Positions 14,733 through 27,572 of a DNA stretch of 64,000 nt are shown here, one piece after another. Positions within the stretch are counted from its first letter, which is position 1. The number at the start of each line of letters is the position of its first letter. The notes beneath the pieces are model-generated. The model had not been told where the DNA came from, made no database searches, and saw nothing but the letters and a program-made list of their open reading frames with translations. The DNA comes from Sitta carolinensis (Eukaryota; Chordata; Aves; Passeriformes; Sittidae). The stretch is taken from contig CM063283.1 in assembly GCA_032173965.1 (NCBI GenBank), positions 35,937,743-36,001,742 of the forward strand. Direction: 5' to 3'. The position numbers were made by a program, and so were the translations under genes.

Positions 14733-15661
14733 TGGATTTGCATGGCCAGGTTTTGGTAGCAGGGAGGCTACAGCGTGGCTTCTGTGGGAAGCTTCCCCCA
14801 TATCCAGCAGTGCCGATGCCTGTCGCTGGCCAAGGTTGAAACAATCACTGATGGTGACAGACCCTCTGGGGTAACAGAAGTTAGAAGGGGGGGGGTGGGG
14901 GGTGGGGAAAGCCCTGCACAATGGCATTCAGGAGAGAAGAATGAAAACACATGAGAGAAACCACCCTGCAGGCATGCTGGAGCAGGTGGATGCCCAAAGG
15001 AGCTGTAACCACGTGGGAAGCCTGCACAGGAGCAGGAGCCCAGCAGCACCACTGGAAGAGCTGGTCCACAGAGGCACAGGTTTGCAGGCAGGACTTCAGC
15101 AGGAATCCCCTGCTGGAGCAGCCTGCTCCTGAAGGACTGCACTGTGTAGAAGGGTCTTACACTGGAGCAGTTCATAAGGAATACCGCTTGTGGGAAGGCC
15201 CCATATTGAGGAACTTTATGGAGGGCTGTCTCCTGTGGGAGGGACCCCACCATGGAGCTGTAGAAGAGTGTGAGGGCTCCTCCCCCTGAGGAGAAGCAGG
15301 GGCAGATAGAACCTGTTATCTATCACAACCCCCATTCCTGCTACCCTTGTGTCACTTGGGAGTAGGAGGTAGAGCAACTAGACGTAAAACTAAGCCCTGT
15401 ATGAAAGGAGGGGTGGGCAATAGGTGTTTTTAAGACTTTTTTCTTATTATCATACTCTGGTTTGATTGGTAACAAATTGAGATATTTTTTCACCAAATCA
15501 AGCCTGTTTTACTTGTAACCTTAATTGCTGAGTGATCTCCCTGTCTTTATCTTCATCCACATATCTTTTGTTATATTTTCTCTCTCCTGTTCAGCCGAGG
15601 AGGGAAGTTATACAGCGGCTTCAGTGGACACCTCGTGTCCAGCCAGGGTCAGCCCATTTCA
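14733..15661 (+). mobile_element. Endogenous retrovirus LTR (avian type), apparently solitary
   Basis: The block begins TG (14733) and ends CA (15660-15661), as LTRs do, and is about 929 bp. Its interior carries spaced copies of ctggagcag (about 14978, 15112 and 15161), repeated cctgtgggaggg-type phrases, and near its right end the phrase agccagggtcagccca, a combination I recognise from a common bird LTR family. I cannot assign the family name securely; an ERVL-like origin is a guess. A G-rich run (about 14887-14909) lies in the left quarter. I see no TATAAA or AATAAA in this copy, so it is probably decayed. No gag, pol or env sequence adjoins either side, so it appears to be a solo LTR. The flanks gtac (left) and gtat (right) are at best an imperfect target-site duplication. 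The 161-codon minus-strand frame inside it is a by-product of its higher GC. Confidence 0.8.
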
Positions 15662-18600
15662 GTATATTTTTTGCCCAGTTCAAAAGACTCTTCCACACAC
15701 TATGGATGAAAACCTGTTTTGAGTTTCAAGTTCACCTTTATACACAATTTCCAAGACTGGGACACCTGGAAAATTTGGTGCGTATGAGACACTCATACTC
15801 AGGATAAGGTAAATTTCATGTAACTTTGGATATCTGCAACATAAAAATCTGGTTATGAGCTGGTTACTTTAGGATCCTGTAGAGTCAACAGAGAAATAAA
15901 CACTACAGCATGATTCCTTTAATGAAAATACCTAGTTTAGGTTGCAATAAGTAGCATGCCCTAGAGGGCTTGGATCTCTGCAATGATCAGGATGGGGGAA
16001 GTTACCAATGACAAGCTCAGATAAAGACATGCAATCAGCTCAAGGAGAAAATCTAACCTCACTCTATCCAGTTAAAAGTTAAAATGTGATCTTGCAGTGG
16101 TGGAAAGTAATCATTAATAGATGAAACAATGATCCGAATCTTCCTTTATTTCTTTAGTTAGGTTGTGAGGTTGCCTAATCTATAAATTAGTTCACAGCCG
16201 GCATATTCTGAAAAGCTCTTGAGAAACAAATTTCTTTATCCTGCTGCTGAAAAGAGTAATTCAGACTGGAGCTGAGGTTATGAGTATTTTTTAACTTTTC
16301 TAGTTAAACTGCAAATACACCCCTTCACCCCACCACTCCATCCCAGTTTAATCTTACTCATCATCTATAAAATTCATATAGCTATATTCACCTTAGTTGT
16401 ACTTTTCATATTAACATCTTAATATATAGAGCAATCCTTAGCATGTTTAGATTCTCAAAGAAGTTTTGAATATATGAATGGAACAGTCAGATAGGAGACT
16501 AAGTGGATCCACTGATAAGAACCATCATTTATTAGACTTCCACAGAGAGGATTTCACAGATTTAAAAATCTGGAGCAAGCTGTCTTTAAGGCATAGACAT
16601 CTTATTTTAAACCTTTCTAACTAACTGCATTCTTCTCTTTTCCTTCACCTAAACCCATTATCATTTGTCTCTTTCAATCCCTAACATGCTGTGTAACTGT
16701 CAAATGTTTTCTACCTTCGTTATACACCAATCAAACACTCTCCTTTCAATCTTCCCCACCCATTTACTGCCAGTCTGTCCAGCTGGAATTCCTTGCTGTA
16801 TGTTCCCTCTTCTGATCCATTCTGCAGAGGTCAAAATAGTCATCTGACTTCACAAAGTCAACACAGATTAGTATAAAAACACTGATATCTTTCTCATTCA
16901 GTTACTTTCCACACAGTTATATATATATATATATATTTATTTATTTTTTTTTTTCTAAAAGCAAACAGCCCTAACATGTCAGTTTTTCTCCAAAAGAGTA
17001 CTGTAGGAGTCTGAGGAGTCTGTAGAGAGCATAAAAATCATAACTGATTTATGACTTATGACAGATCTTTGAACCATCTCTGATTATTTTCTTTGCATGA
17101 AACAAAATTTTTCAGCTCCTCCATGGCAAACACGAATGTCAAGAGTTCATTCATTCACTCATTTGTTTGGCCTTCTCCAGGAAAGTGGTCTATAAGCACA
17201 TCATTTACACTTTGGCCATCTATTAGCCTTGCAGCCAGGAGCTTCTTGGAAACTTAATGTATGTGATTTGTGTCCAAAGGATTTATTTATTAAATTGCAT
17301 TTATTTATCAGTTCTCAAACAAGTCTTTACCCAAAATAGTTTTTATCTGACTGCTTTTTGATTTTTAATTTGCCGTATTTTATATTTTTCCACAGTTCCT
17401 TATTCAGGAAGGAATCAATCTTTGAATGATGAATGACTCATTCCCTGCATGAGAATATATAGTTCCTGGAATGATGTATAGTTATCTGAATAGTCTTTTT
17501 ACCTTTAAGTCATTTGCTACTCACAATGGTTTGAATTTTACTGGATCTTATTTTTTCTTTATTGCTTTTGGCATAATATTTTTTAAGGGTTGTGCATTGA
17601 TGTGCATTTCCTCTGAAATTTCAACATGATACCATTCAACAAATCTGAACGCATCTGTACATATATACCTTTTTCAGCCTCTTTTAATTCCTTTTAAGCA
17701 AGAGTGCTTGTACTTTTTTTATTTGCTAGTTTTGGAAATAAAAACACTGTGGCAGTGTTTGAGGGGGTTTGCTTTGTTTTCTTTGAATTTTGTTCACTTG
17801 TGTCATTCCTGCAGCCATGTGTCTCATAATCTCTGGTACAAAGGAGTCCATGGGCATCACTGCTTCACACCAGGACCTGCAAGTACATCAGCATGACCAG
17901 TTGTACACTTCCTCACTGGCTGCTATTTGCTGCAGTCATTCTCATGATGGCTAAAAATTAAGACTGCATCACGCTCTGAATAGAGATTTATCCAGATCAA
18001 AGGTAATTAACATCTTTCATTATGACTGTGTTCCTGTCCTGAGAGACTCTCTGATCTCCTAAAGCATGTCACAGTCAGACTTGAGAGGGTATAGGGATCA
18101 GCAAAACAGTTCAAATTTGACATTTCCTGGTTTCACCTTGGAGCTTCAATCCATACAGATTCTGTGTTATTTACTGAAAGTTAGAAGTTAGCATAAATTA
18201 TGCAGTCTTTCAGAGAGTTGGCTATGATGAGCTGCCTCTATTAGTTCTTGATTCATCTTGCCATACGTACGGGTTTTTTGCTAATTCAACCTTCTTGTAT
18301 TTACACTAGAGAAACTAAGCCCATTCAAAAAACATATGACCACATGGCATAAAATCTTTAACAAAGTCTTCTTTATCAAGGGTATCTGGGAACTGTTGGA
18401 GCATTAATGGATCCAGATTCCCACATCGTACGATAATTACAGAGCCTAAATTTACTCCAATTAAATCAATATATGGCTGTCACCATTTTTGTGAAAGGAA
18501 ATTTCCCAGCTTCTATATGACAACTTGACATCAGCTACTGTGTGAACAACTAACATCAATATGACTTTGCTCATGACAAAAATGTGGCAGACAGGGAGTT

Positions 18601-21600
18601 TTCTTAACACAGGGAAACAGGTGAGCTCTCTCTATTTTCAGCAATTTGATTCATCCAAGGACAAGCCACACAGACCATCCAGCTTTTCCAAAATATCGCA
18701 TGCAGCTATCCATGTAGACAAAATCAAAGCCTGGTGTGGAGGGACAAAGTAGGAGGAATAAGCAATTCAATAGGAATTGTGGAAGCATCCTCTCATTTTA
18801 CATAGCAATCCAAAGCTAGTAGAAAACAATTTCTAAGAGATAATTTTGGTGAAAAAAATATTAATGTCAAGAAAATATTTTATCACTCCTAAATACATTT
18901 TAGTTACCAGAATAGCAGTGTTAAAACAGCTAAATCATCATCATCATCAAACAATCCAAAACTCAACTAGTGTAAAACACATATAGATGACCCTTATGAA
19001 ACTACTTTATAAAAAAATACAGCCACCATTTGGTGAATGATGTGTAAATATCCTTTTAGGACTCTTCAAAATGCATTTTTTAAGTCCATTACTGCTGCAC
19101 ACAGCTTTAGTAGAACTATTTTATTAACTTTGTCCTCTACAATGCTTCTTATAAGCAACATACAGATAGATTCCCTGCATCATGATGTGTTTTGCAATTA
19201 CACATATGCATAGGAAATATACAAAACTTTACTGCTTTTCCTACCTTGTCACACAAAGATATTTTTTGTTTTTTGCATTTATTGCAAAACTCTAGTTGTT
19301 AAAGAGCATTGTATTAAAAATAAAAGCACTTCTCTTTTATACTTCCTTAAGTATAAAAACAACTGAGATATCTCTGGTTCCAACTGGGACAGGAAATGTC
19401 TTTGCTGATGTGGGTTCATGTTTATTTCAAAGAAGTCCAAGGATGATCTTGGGAGGTACAGAGGAAAATATTTAATACAGTATCAGACAAACTGGTAAAA
19501 AACTACAATAAACAACAGAATAGTCAGAAAACAGATAAGTATGGCATAGTGAACAATAATTATCTTGCCTGTTTTCTTTCCCCATATACCTCTGGTGGCA
19601 AAATAGCCTAAGTATATGGACAACACACTGTTCCAACAGCAGCAGAGCCAGCAAAGCCTCATTTCCTCTACATTTGTGTTCTGTGCCTCCATATTCTCCT
19701 CTGCCTATTTCCCAATCTCCTCACTCCCACCCTATATGCTGGCTGCTGTCTCTGGCATGGAGCAGCAGAGCTCTGCCACTGAAGCCACTGGTAACGTCCC
19801 CAGTGACTGGCCACTTGTCAGGTGAAATGGAGCAGCTTAGTGCCGAATTTGGGCTGAGGCCCTTTCCTGAAGATTTCCTTCAGCAGTCTTTCTGAATAGC
19901 ATCCGGTAGCCCTAGAGGAAGAAAGAGGAGAAGCCCTTTTAGTATATACCCATGTAAGCACTAACATATTTTTTTCTCCATTTTTTTGTTCACTACAATT
20001 TGGTTTAGTTGGCTTGGTTCCCCAGTCTGGTTCACTGCTAGTTCAAATGCTGTGAGGGAAGGAATGCTTTCAGTGACACTGTCAGTTTAAAATTAAAATG
20101 CTTGTTAAAGTGGAGACTCAGTTTATGAGTCTACCAAAAGTCAACCACCAGTACTTATGAAATGCATAATTTTTATGATATCATTACCCTGTGTCAGATT
20201 AGGTAGTGCCTGATCAATTTGAACACTATCAAGAAGAAAATAATGGATGAACTGGCAATTAGAGCACATAAACCCACTTTAGGAAAGTAAGCTATAAATT
20301 ATATACACAAGTGTACATATGGAGGAGGAGTGACAAAAGACTAGGACTCGTCCTCTTCAGAAAGAGCTGTTTGAAGGCGATACAAGGTAAAGGGCCTTAT
20401 TTACAGTGCTGGAATGTGTTTTACTGGCTGTGGCATGACATGTCATACTGAAATTCCATGATTCCCTTGGGCTTAAACACCCTTGCAGTCATGACTGGTA
20501 GCAGGACACTCCACTTTTCTGCCAGCTTTATGTTCTACATAACAAGGCAAGAAGTTTAAAACAAAAAAAAAAGGGGCCCTTTTCCATACAATTCATGGGG
20601 CATTGAGAAATTTGCTTCCTTAAGAAGGCTGGGTGCTAAGCAATGCTGGATGTTATGACAAATTCCAAAGAGCATCAGACATATTTATGCTTTCATCAGT
20701 GAGTATTAGATGCAACAGGCTTGACACGTAGCCTGCCTCTGGATATTCCTAACCCACTGGTGAGACAGTATACTCAAGACTGTTCATTCTTGTTCCTTTC
20801 CAAAAATTTTTTCCCTAAACCTCTCTGTAAGAAGCAGTATCCTGGATGATATGTGCCTAATGTCTTTTTTTAGTATGATCAGTGTTATTTCCTACTGTTT
20901 TGTTGAAGAGTAGGAAACAGAGACCTGACCCTGTTGCACACTGCTGAATGATGTGCCACAAAGGAGACAGATAAAAATGGTGTACACCATCACTCTCCAG
21001 TGCTGCCTGCACAAGAGACATGCACTGCCTTTCTGCTCCTAGGAAACAGCAGCAACTGCACTGTGGTTTTCAGAAATACTCAGTTACTGTATTTGAGACC
21101 CCAGTTCTTTCATATCTCTGCCTCGGTGAGGAATAACACACACAACGGGCTTTAACTGTCTGTGCCAGACATCTCTGCTGCCTCAGATTGGATCACCATT
21201 TTCAGAGTGAGGCCTAAGCCTTTGCCTTTGTCTCTGCAGCCCTTGTGGCACTTGGATTCAGCTGCACTGAACAAGGCAGTGGGAAGAGGAGGCTTTCATT
21301 TTGCATACATGGCATGGCAGATGATTCACATTTAAAACAGGTACGTAAATATGTAGTTATATAATCATGTATAAATACAGATATGCACACTTAATACAGA
21401 AGAGTTATATTAAAATAAAGGTTATGAAGAAAAGCTCTTAAAAGTTAGAAAGTTTCATCATTAATTCTGCTCAATGTTTACATGTTCAGTCCCTCTCAGC
21501 CATTAAAGATAGGTTCATGGGTTGCTTTCTACAAGACCTTGCCCCATTAAAGCAGATGGTTACTTTAAAATGAATAAGCAGATATTTGTTCAATACTAGC

Positions 21601-21802
21601 ACTACATTCCCTTGCCCTGAGCTTTATTTATGAAACACTACACAGGCTCTGCTGTGAAAATTTATTAACTTCATTCTGTGTTGAAAGAGTTCAAAGTATT
21701 CAAATAATAAAAAAAAAGTAGTCTTTATTCAAAACTAAAACTTTCTATGGCAGACTTTTAACATAAAGAAACTTCACTCTGAAAAAAGAGAAAAATGAAA
21801 AA
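15662..21802. other. AT-rich non-genic DNA
   Basis: No gene is supported. The stretch contains an AT repeat at 16918 and a moderately GC-rich patch at about 19.62-19.91 kb with two overlapping plus-strand frames (69 and 73 codons, one starting with a glutamine-rich run). Neither resembles a protein family I know. A patch at about 18.42-18.47 kb has CpG-containing and homeodomain-type (TAATTA, AATTAA) words and might be a conserved element. Confidence 0.6.
16918..16936. repeat. (TA)n microsatellite followed by T-rich run
   Basis: About nine TA dinucleotides run directly into TTTATTTATT and a run of T. This is a typical short AT microsatellite with no sign of function. Confidence 0.85.
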
Positions 21803-21874
21803 AGGAGACGAGGAGGAGGGGAGGGGAGGGGAGGGGAGGGGAGGGGAGGGGAGGGAGGGAGGGAGGGAGGAAGG
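21803..21874. repeat. Homopurine GGGGA/GGGA simple repeat
   Basis: Apart from one C at 21809, the plus strand is all purine. Seven GGGGA units (about 21818-21852) pass into four to five GGGA units (about 21853-21870). Tracts of this kind can form intramolecular triplexes or G-quadruplexes in vitro. The copy number is likely to vary between individuals. No gene is adjacent. Confidence 0.95.
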
Positions 21875-21957
21875 CAGGCTTTTGACTATACTGTGATTTT
21901 TTATTATTTTCATGAATTGAATGTATTTTGTTTTATCATTTTAGACAAAATGAAATC

Positions 21958-21961
<4 letters not shown>

Positions 21962-21992
<31 letters not shown>
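21962..21992. repeat. (AT)n microsatellite
   Basis: An alternating AT tract of 31 bases, self-complementary and therefore able to extrude as a cruciform. It lies about 90 bp from the homopurine repeat at 21803-21874. Confidence 0.95.
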
Positions 21993-21993
<1 letters not shown>

Positions 21994-24773
21994 TTAGGAT
22001 TTAAATCCTTCTACAAAGGTTTGTCTTTTATGACCAAAAAAAAGCACTTTAATTTTTTCACAAAAATTCACCAAAAAGATCAAATTGTTTGTTTTTTTTC
22101 TAAATTGCAGTGGACTGACACTAACTTCCTTTTATTTTTTCCCCATGAACCAGTAATTCCCATATAACCATCAATTCCCATATTATTTTTGGGGTTTATG
22201 ATGCTCGTTGCTGTAGATCTTGACTTTTTTATACTATTAATTAAACTACACAGTGCTTCTATAGGAAACATGGATTTTTTAAAGTCTGTTTTTAAAAAGG
22301 ACCAAATTAATGAAGGTGACATGGGATTCAGATACAACCCGAGTGTATAGGATGAAAAAGAAGTCTGGAAATGAGAAAAATATTTAAAATTACCTCATAA
22401 TTATCAACATGAACCTTTTCCTAACCGTATCTACTATTCACATACTGGTTTAAAAGAAAACCAATGAAGCCAGTGCCAGAAAAGAAAGAGAATTTATTAT
22501 GCCTCTCAGTCCCTTTATGGACTAAACCATCACTAAGAAAAGAGATAGTACAGAGAAATAAGAAGCAGCATTAAGTCACCACAGAACAGTGACAGTTCTC
22601 TTGCAAAATCAAAATGAGAACTCTTTGGTATTTGTATTCAGTAGTCCAGTTTGAATAAAAAATGGAAATATAAACTCTGATTGGCCTGTCCTGTTGTGAA
22701 ACAAGCTCTTGACTCTTCATGCAGCTTGCTATAATGTTTGGCAGTGTACTGCGGACTGCATTTGAACATCCAATGACATTACTGTTACATCTGCTAAAAT
22801 CTTCACATATAGAGCTTTCCCCTTCTACGCTCTGTCTGCAGGGCTGCGCACATTTAAACTGCACATCTAGTTTGTTTAAGCAGCTTTTTAAAAGCACATA
22901 TGTGATAGAAATACGTAAATATTCCCATAACACTGAGTTTCATTTGAAGTTAAACTGATGTGCAAAATAGGCATTCAGCCCCATCGATCTGACATACACT
23001 ATGCCAACAGCACAAGGACAAACAAGCTACCATGGAAGTTGTGGCACTCGTGAACCAGGAGCAAACTGCTTGCAAATGGATTTATTATGAAACGACATCA
23101 CTGATTGCTTCATAGATTACTCTGTGGAGCTGTGTTCTACTTCGGATAAGCACTGCTGTCTGGAAAAGCAATTAGGGATATCTGGATTTGAAACTGTTAA
23201 TCTATCAATGGGAGACATTTTTAGTTACAGTACTATGAATTCAAAACGTATGCATAAGCCTACAGGATCAGGCAGAAAAGCTGAGGGCGAAATAATATCC
23301 TACTCACACCCAGTGAAGAAGCCTTGTTAGTTGTTGTAGCAGAGATAAGAAGACAGGTAGGTTCCTTGCCTGGGAAACATGCTTTGTGGTGGTGACTTGT
23401 TACAGTGAGCACTGCAGTAAATTAAGCAAGACAGAACTGTAAGTGTATAAAATGTCTTTTCCAGCTACAAAAGAAAGCTCTGCAGTGAATCTGGTAAAAG
23501 TTTTCACAGGACAGTGGTGGATGTTTGATTGCTGAGAAGCCACTTTGTTGCTATGATTAGTCCCTCTGGATGAATAGTGACTGACAGGCACAAGGAGGGT
23601 GGAAACCAATGAAACAAAAGGTTTACTTGGTTTGCTGAATAAGTTGGGGGGGGTGGGGAGAAAAAATTGTTTCCTGCCATTTCATATAGATTACCTTTCA
23701 GACAGTGGGAGTTCATCCAAATCTTTCCAGTCAAACAATCTTTAAGTAACCTGGATCATCACCAAACCAAAAGCAGAAAGCAATTACAGGATGAGAGATG
23801 TGAAGGCCAAATCAAAGGAAATGTAACGTACAATGCTCAGACTATACAATGTTGCTGCTTCCTTGCTCATGCTGAAGTTATCAATATAAAACATTCCCTC
23901 CGAGGCATCTGTGGCCGAAGACAAATTTTACCAGACAATGTTGTCTGACTAGAGGCCTGTTATCAAGTTATGTGTGATTCCTGGTATAGCACAGCTGACT
24001 TGTTTTGATACATTGCTATGATGGAAAACAATGTAAGATGTGCCAGGAACAATTTCCAGCTGATACTAACTTGCTCACTGTCTTAATATTTTTTTATGAG
24101 TCCCTGAAGCGTTAGGAATGCCAACTTCCATCCTCCCACCAGAAATAAAATCAGGAACATATAAACATGCGTTTCTCAAGACCAATTTATTTAGCTAAAG
24201 GACACAAACCACACCATTTCTGTGATGACTGTAATCCTTTGCAGTGTTGTTTTCTCCCTGGTTCTTGGAATTTGCATTCTCAAGACAGAGGAATAACATA
24301 CTGGTAACAAGATGAGTATGAGTATTTTGCAATATCTATATTGTAATAGTCAGGTGACAGGAGGAAGGAGATCATCATTCAAACATGTAAACATGTTAAA
24401 AATAAATATTTCTAGGTAATTCAACAAAAAAATAGCAGGAGTAATGAAAGTAATTACTCTTTATCATTAAGGATGAATGCCGTTATTAGCCCAAAGCTAG
24501 TGTACACTTTCCATTAAGTTATTTAAGGTATTAAAAAAACCCCAAGATTATCAAGCAGATACAGATGTCTTTTTATTATGATTACTGATTCCTGTAGATT
24601 CCCCGCTCTTAATGAGAGGCCTTGATTTACAACTTCTTAAAACTCAATGAATTTTGTAAGAACTTGAAACACTCTAATTAAAATCTAAAATGTCTCCAGG
24701 TACACAGTTACAATATTCAGATCTGCACATAAAGCTGCTTGTGGTAAAAATTTACCCATGGATATGTGTTGGG
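21993..24773. other. AT-rich non-genic DNA
   Basis: No gene is supported. The 120-codon minus-strand frame (22571-22933) and overlapping plus-strand frames match nothing I know. The sequence at about 22.70-22.99 kb is compositionally even, with some CpGs retained and few simple repeats, and might be a conserved non-coding element. A G-run (about 23646-23658, with one T) could form a quadruplex. Confidence 0.55.
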
Positions 24774-24868
24774 TAAATATAAATAATATAATATAAATAT
24801 AAATATAAATATAAATATAAATATAAATATAAATATAAATATAAATATAAATATAAATATATATATAA
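24774..24868. repeat. AT-only repeat built on the hexamer ATAAAT
   Basis: Around a dozen ATAAAT units run with little interruption and end in an alternating AT stretch. On the minus strand the six-base period is read as Tyr-Ile repeats within a 103-codon open frame, which is an artefact of the repeat and not a gene. Confidence 0.95.
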
Positions 24869-27518
24869 TGTGTATATATAAATGCTTGGGCACACTGTTT
24901 GACTAGCCAAGTGAGTTGTGAGATACAGCAGAACTCAGTTATAAGCAATTGATTGCCATCCCCACAATTCCCCATTCCTCTAAACATACCTTGCAATCTA
25001 GTATAAAAATGGCCCGGAATTCAGCAGCAGGGCCTGGGAGCAGTGCCAAACTCTATGGGATACCCATCCATATGGAAATGTGCAGCCACCAATGCAGCAC
25101 AGCACGGTATAGACGCCTGACATAAATCATAGGTAAAATCTAACAGCGCAGGCACCACGGTGGAAGCAGGCAGAGCAGAGACACATCAGTACGGATACAC
25201 TGATGTAATTATTATTCCAGAGGGGATTCTGAATGTAAGAAAGCCATTAGATGTGATGACAGCTTCTTTGTTTTTTCTTGCAGAATTTCACCATAATATA
25301 CAGGCTAAATTTGATTGGAGATGGCAGGATATTTTTTCTGATTATTCCAGGCATTAAATCTTAGTCCTCTGCATGTGTGTGTTTGGTTTCTTCAGTATCA
25401 TTTTTGTGGTACTGAAGAAAGGTATGGATAAATTCTGAATTAAAATGTAGTAATACATTTATTTTTCCTTCTGTATCAGAATTTTTCTTTTTAACAGCAG
25501 AGTAAGTTATGTTTGTTTTTTGTGAAACTTCCTATACATATTTATCACAGTATGATCTTGTAAAGTCCTTTTCTTTCTTGTATAAAATACTAACTTCCAC
25601 TTTTGTATTAAAGTTTCAGGGTCTTTTTAACCATTTCTAGAGTGTTCATGAATATGGGTGCCAAGATTATAATCCACGAGGAACCTTAGATTTTAAACAC
25701 TGTGAAAGTAACCTAAATGTATACACTTAAATTTTAATAAATTCTTCAAGCTATCACACAATGCAAGAAGCATCTGCACTTGGATTAAGAACTTCAGCAA
25801 ACTGACCTTTACACTGATGGAACCAGTTAATTTCATCAAATCTCTAAAGTAATCTAAGGTATCTTAGTAACCATACTATTACTTCAGCACTCACAATACC
25901 ACAATGATGAGTACCCTGGTGAGTTAAATGGTTGAAGTGACCTTTGTTGTGGACTCTTCTCACATGGACATCTAGAAAAATATTGCCCTAATTTTCAGAC
26001 ATGATGAGATACCATAGTGTAAACTGAAAACCATGAGAACTGTCAATTCTCAGCAGCTCTGAAAAACACCCCTGGGTGAGACAACTTGGGAATCATTTTA
26101 TATCAAGAGAATTACGGGTGCTATGTCAGAGAGTAAATTATTTGAATGTGGACTGTGTTTAGAATCCCTGCTATCTTTTGCCCTGCTACTGATTTAAAAC
26201 CCAGAGCTCTGGACAAGAGACATTATAGCACAGGCTAACAATCAATAGCTGCTAAACTATGATTATACTACCAGCACAGGAAAAAAAATTGCTATAATTC
26301 AGGCAAACAACAGTTTTTCCACTCCAAACTTGAAGAAACGGACAATTCACAAACAGGTGATAGCCATCAACCAACTATAAAGAAAATGTTATGGCTGGTC
26401 ATTGGAGAGAGAGAGAACTGGTGCCTATAAGAAAAAGAATAACTGGTAATTTTAATGAGTGAAAGAATGAACATATTGCAAGAATGGAAAACAACCCATA
26501 TTCTCAGCAGAGGTATGGACTTATTCCATGATGTAGATTGGCAAGTATCTCATGGAAGGAAATTTAGCATACACTGGAGGATGTTGATCACATCCTCCAA
26601 AGAATGCCCAAGAGTGCTAACAAAATTAAGTCAAAATGGCATACATGAATCTTATTGTTTTGTCTGAGTTCATATATCCCTTGTGCTTTCTAATTAAGGG
26701 CAAACAGGCTCTCAATGTTTTTTAAAATTGTTTTATGTACTTAACTTTTCCCTGGAGAGGTAAATTATGCCCACCAGATTAAAGTTCAGAGGAAGGATGT
26801 GATTAAAGGCTTGAGGCACTATAAAGTACCAGTACTAGTGCTAATGCCAAGGAAAGATAGATCATAAGTATCCACTTTAAAGAAGGAATAACATACAGTT
26901 TGAATCCAGCAAATACACCACAAAGGACAAAGGAAAAAGTCAATGCTGGAGTCTATTCATACTTAGGAAGCAGCAAAGCACATGTGAGCTGTGATTAAAG
27001 TAACCCTTCTTAAAAATCCACAGTAATTGCATAATTAAAAGATAAATACTTTGAGGTCACATTAATGTTTTTGATTGTCCCTAAGTTATCACTCTAATTA
27101 CAGGCATTTCTAACAAAAGAAAGTGTGATATCCTCAAGAGCTTGTAGTCATATCACACAGCTCTAGGCATCTGGACACATATGTCAGAAACCTATTTCAG
27201 CTGCACTTCCTCTACAGCTGGTGGAGCAGCTCAGCAGAAAATCTGACCAACACAGAAGAGGAATCTAAGACTGTCCACATCACTTAAAAAAATCCATAAA
27301 AGTAATGACATGGCATGCCCTGACTGAAAGCTACAGAGATATGGGCATTACCATCTCTCATGCCTGATTCAGAGCAGCCATCTGAACCTCCTGGGGAACA
27401 TCCTGACCGGTGTATTCAATGGCATTCTGTCTTAGACTTTCTAGTTCTCTCTGAAGAACATTTCACTTTGCATAAATTAAGCATTTATGGGCACATCAGC
27501 ACTCAAAAGGGCTATGAT

Positions 27519-27572
27519 GTGGTAGAGATCTCTGCAGGTAGGGATGGGTCTTCTCCCTCCCTTCTATTCAAG
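27519..27572 (+). repeat. 54-bp dispersed repeat, copy 1
   Basis: This segment is nearly identical to 30869-30922 in the same orientation: I count one inserted base and two or three substitutions over about 54 bp, including an exact match through gggatgggtcttctccctcc and beyond. Flanking sequence differs on both sides. It is either a short segmental copy or a fragment of a repeat family represented twice here. Confidence 0.85.

Noticed and set aside
14768..15253. 161-codon minus-strand frame
   Set aside because: It lies wholly inside the LTR and is antisense to it. Several overlapping frames on both strands show that this is a GC effect.
22571..22933. 120-codon minus-strand frame
   Set aside because: No recognisable motif, overlapping open frames on the other strand, and no convincing splice signals.
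24685..24996. 103-codon minus-strand frame with Tyr-Ile repeats
   Set aside because: It is a translation of the ATAAAT hexamer repeat.
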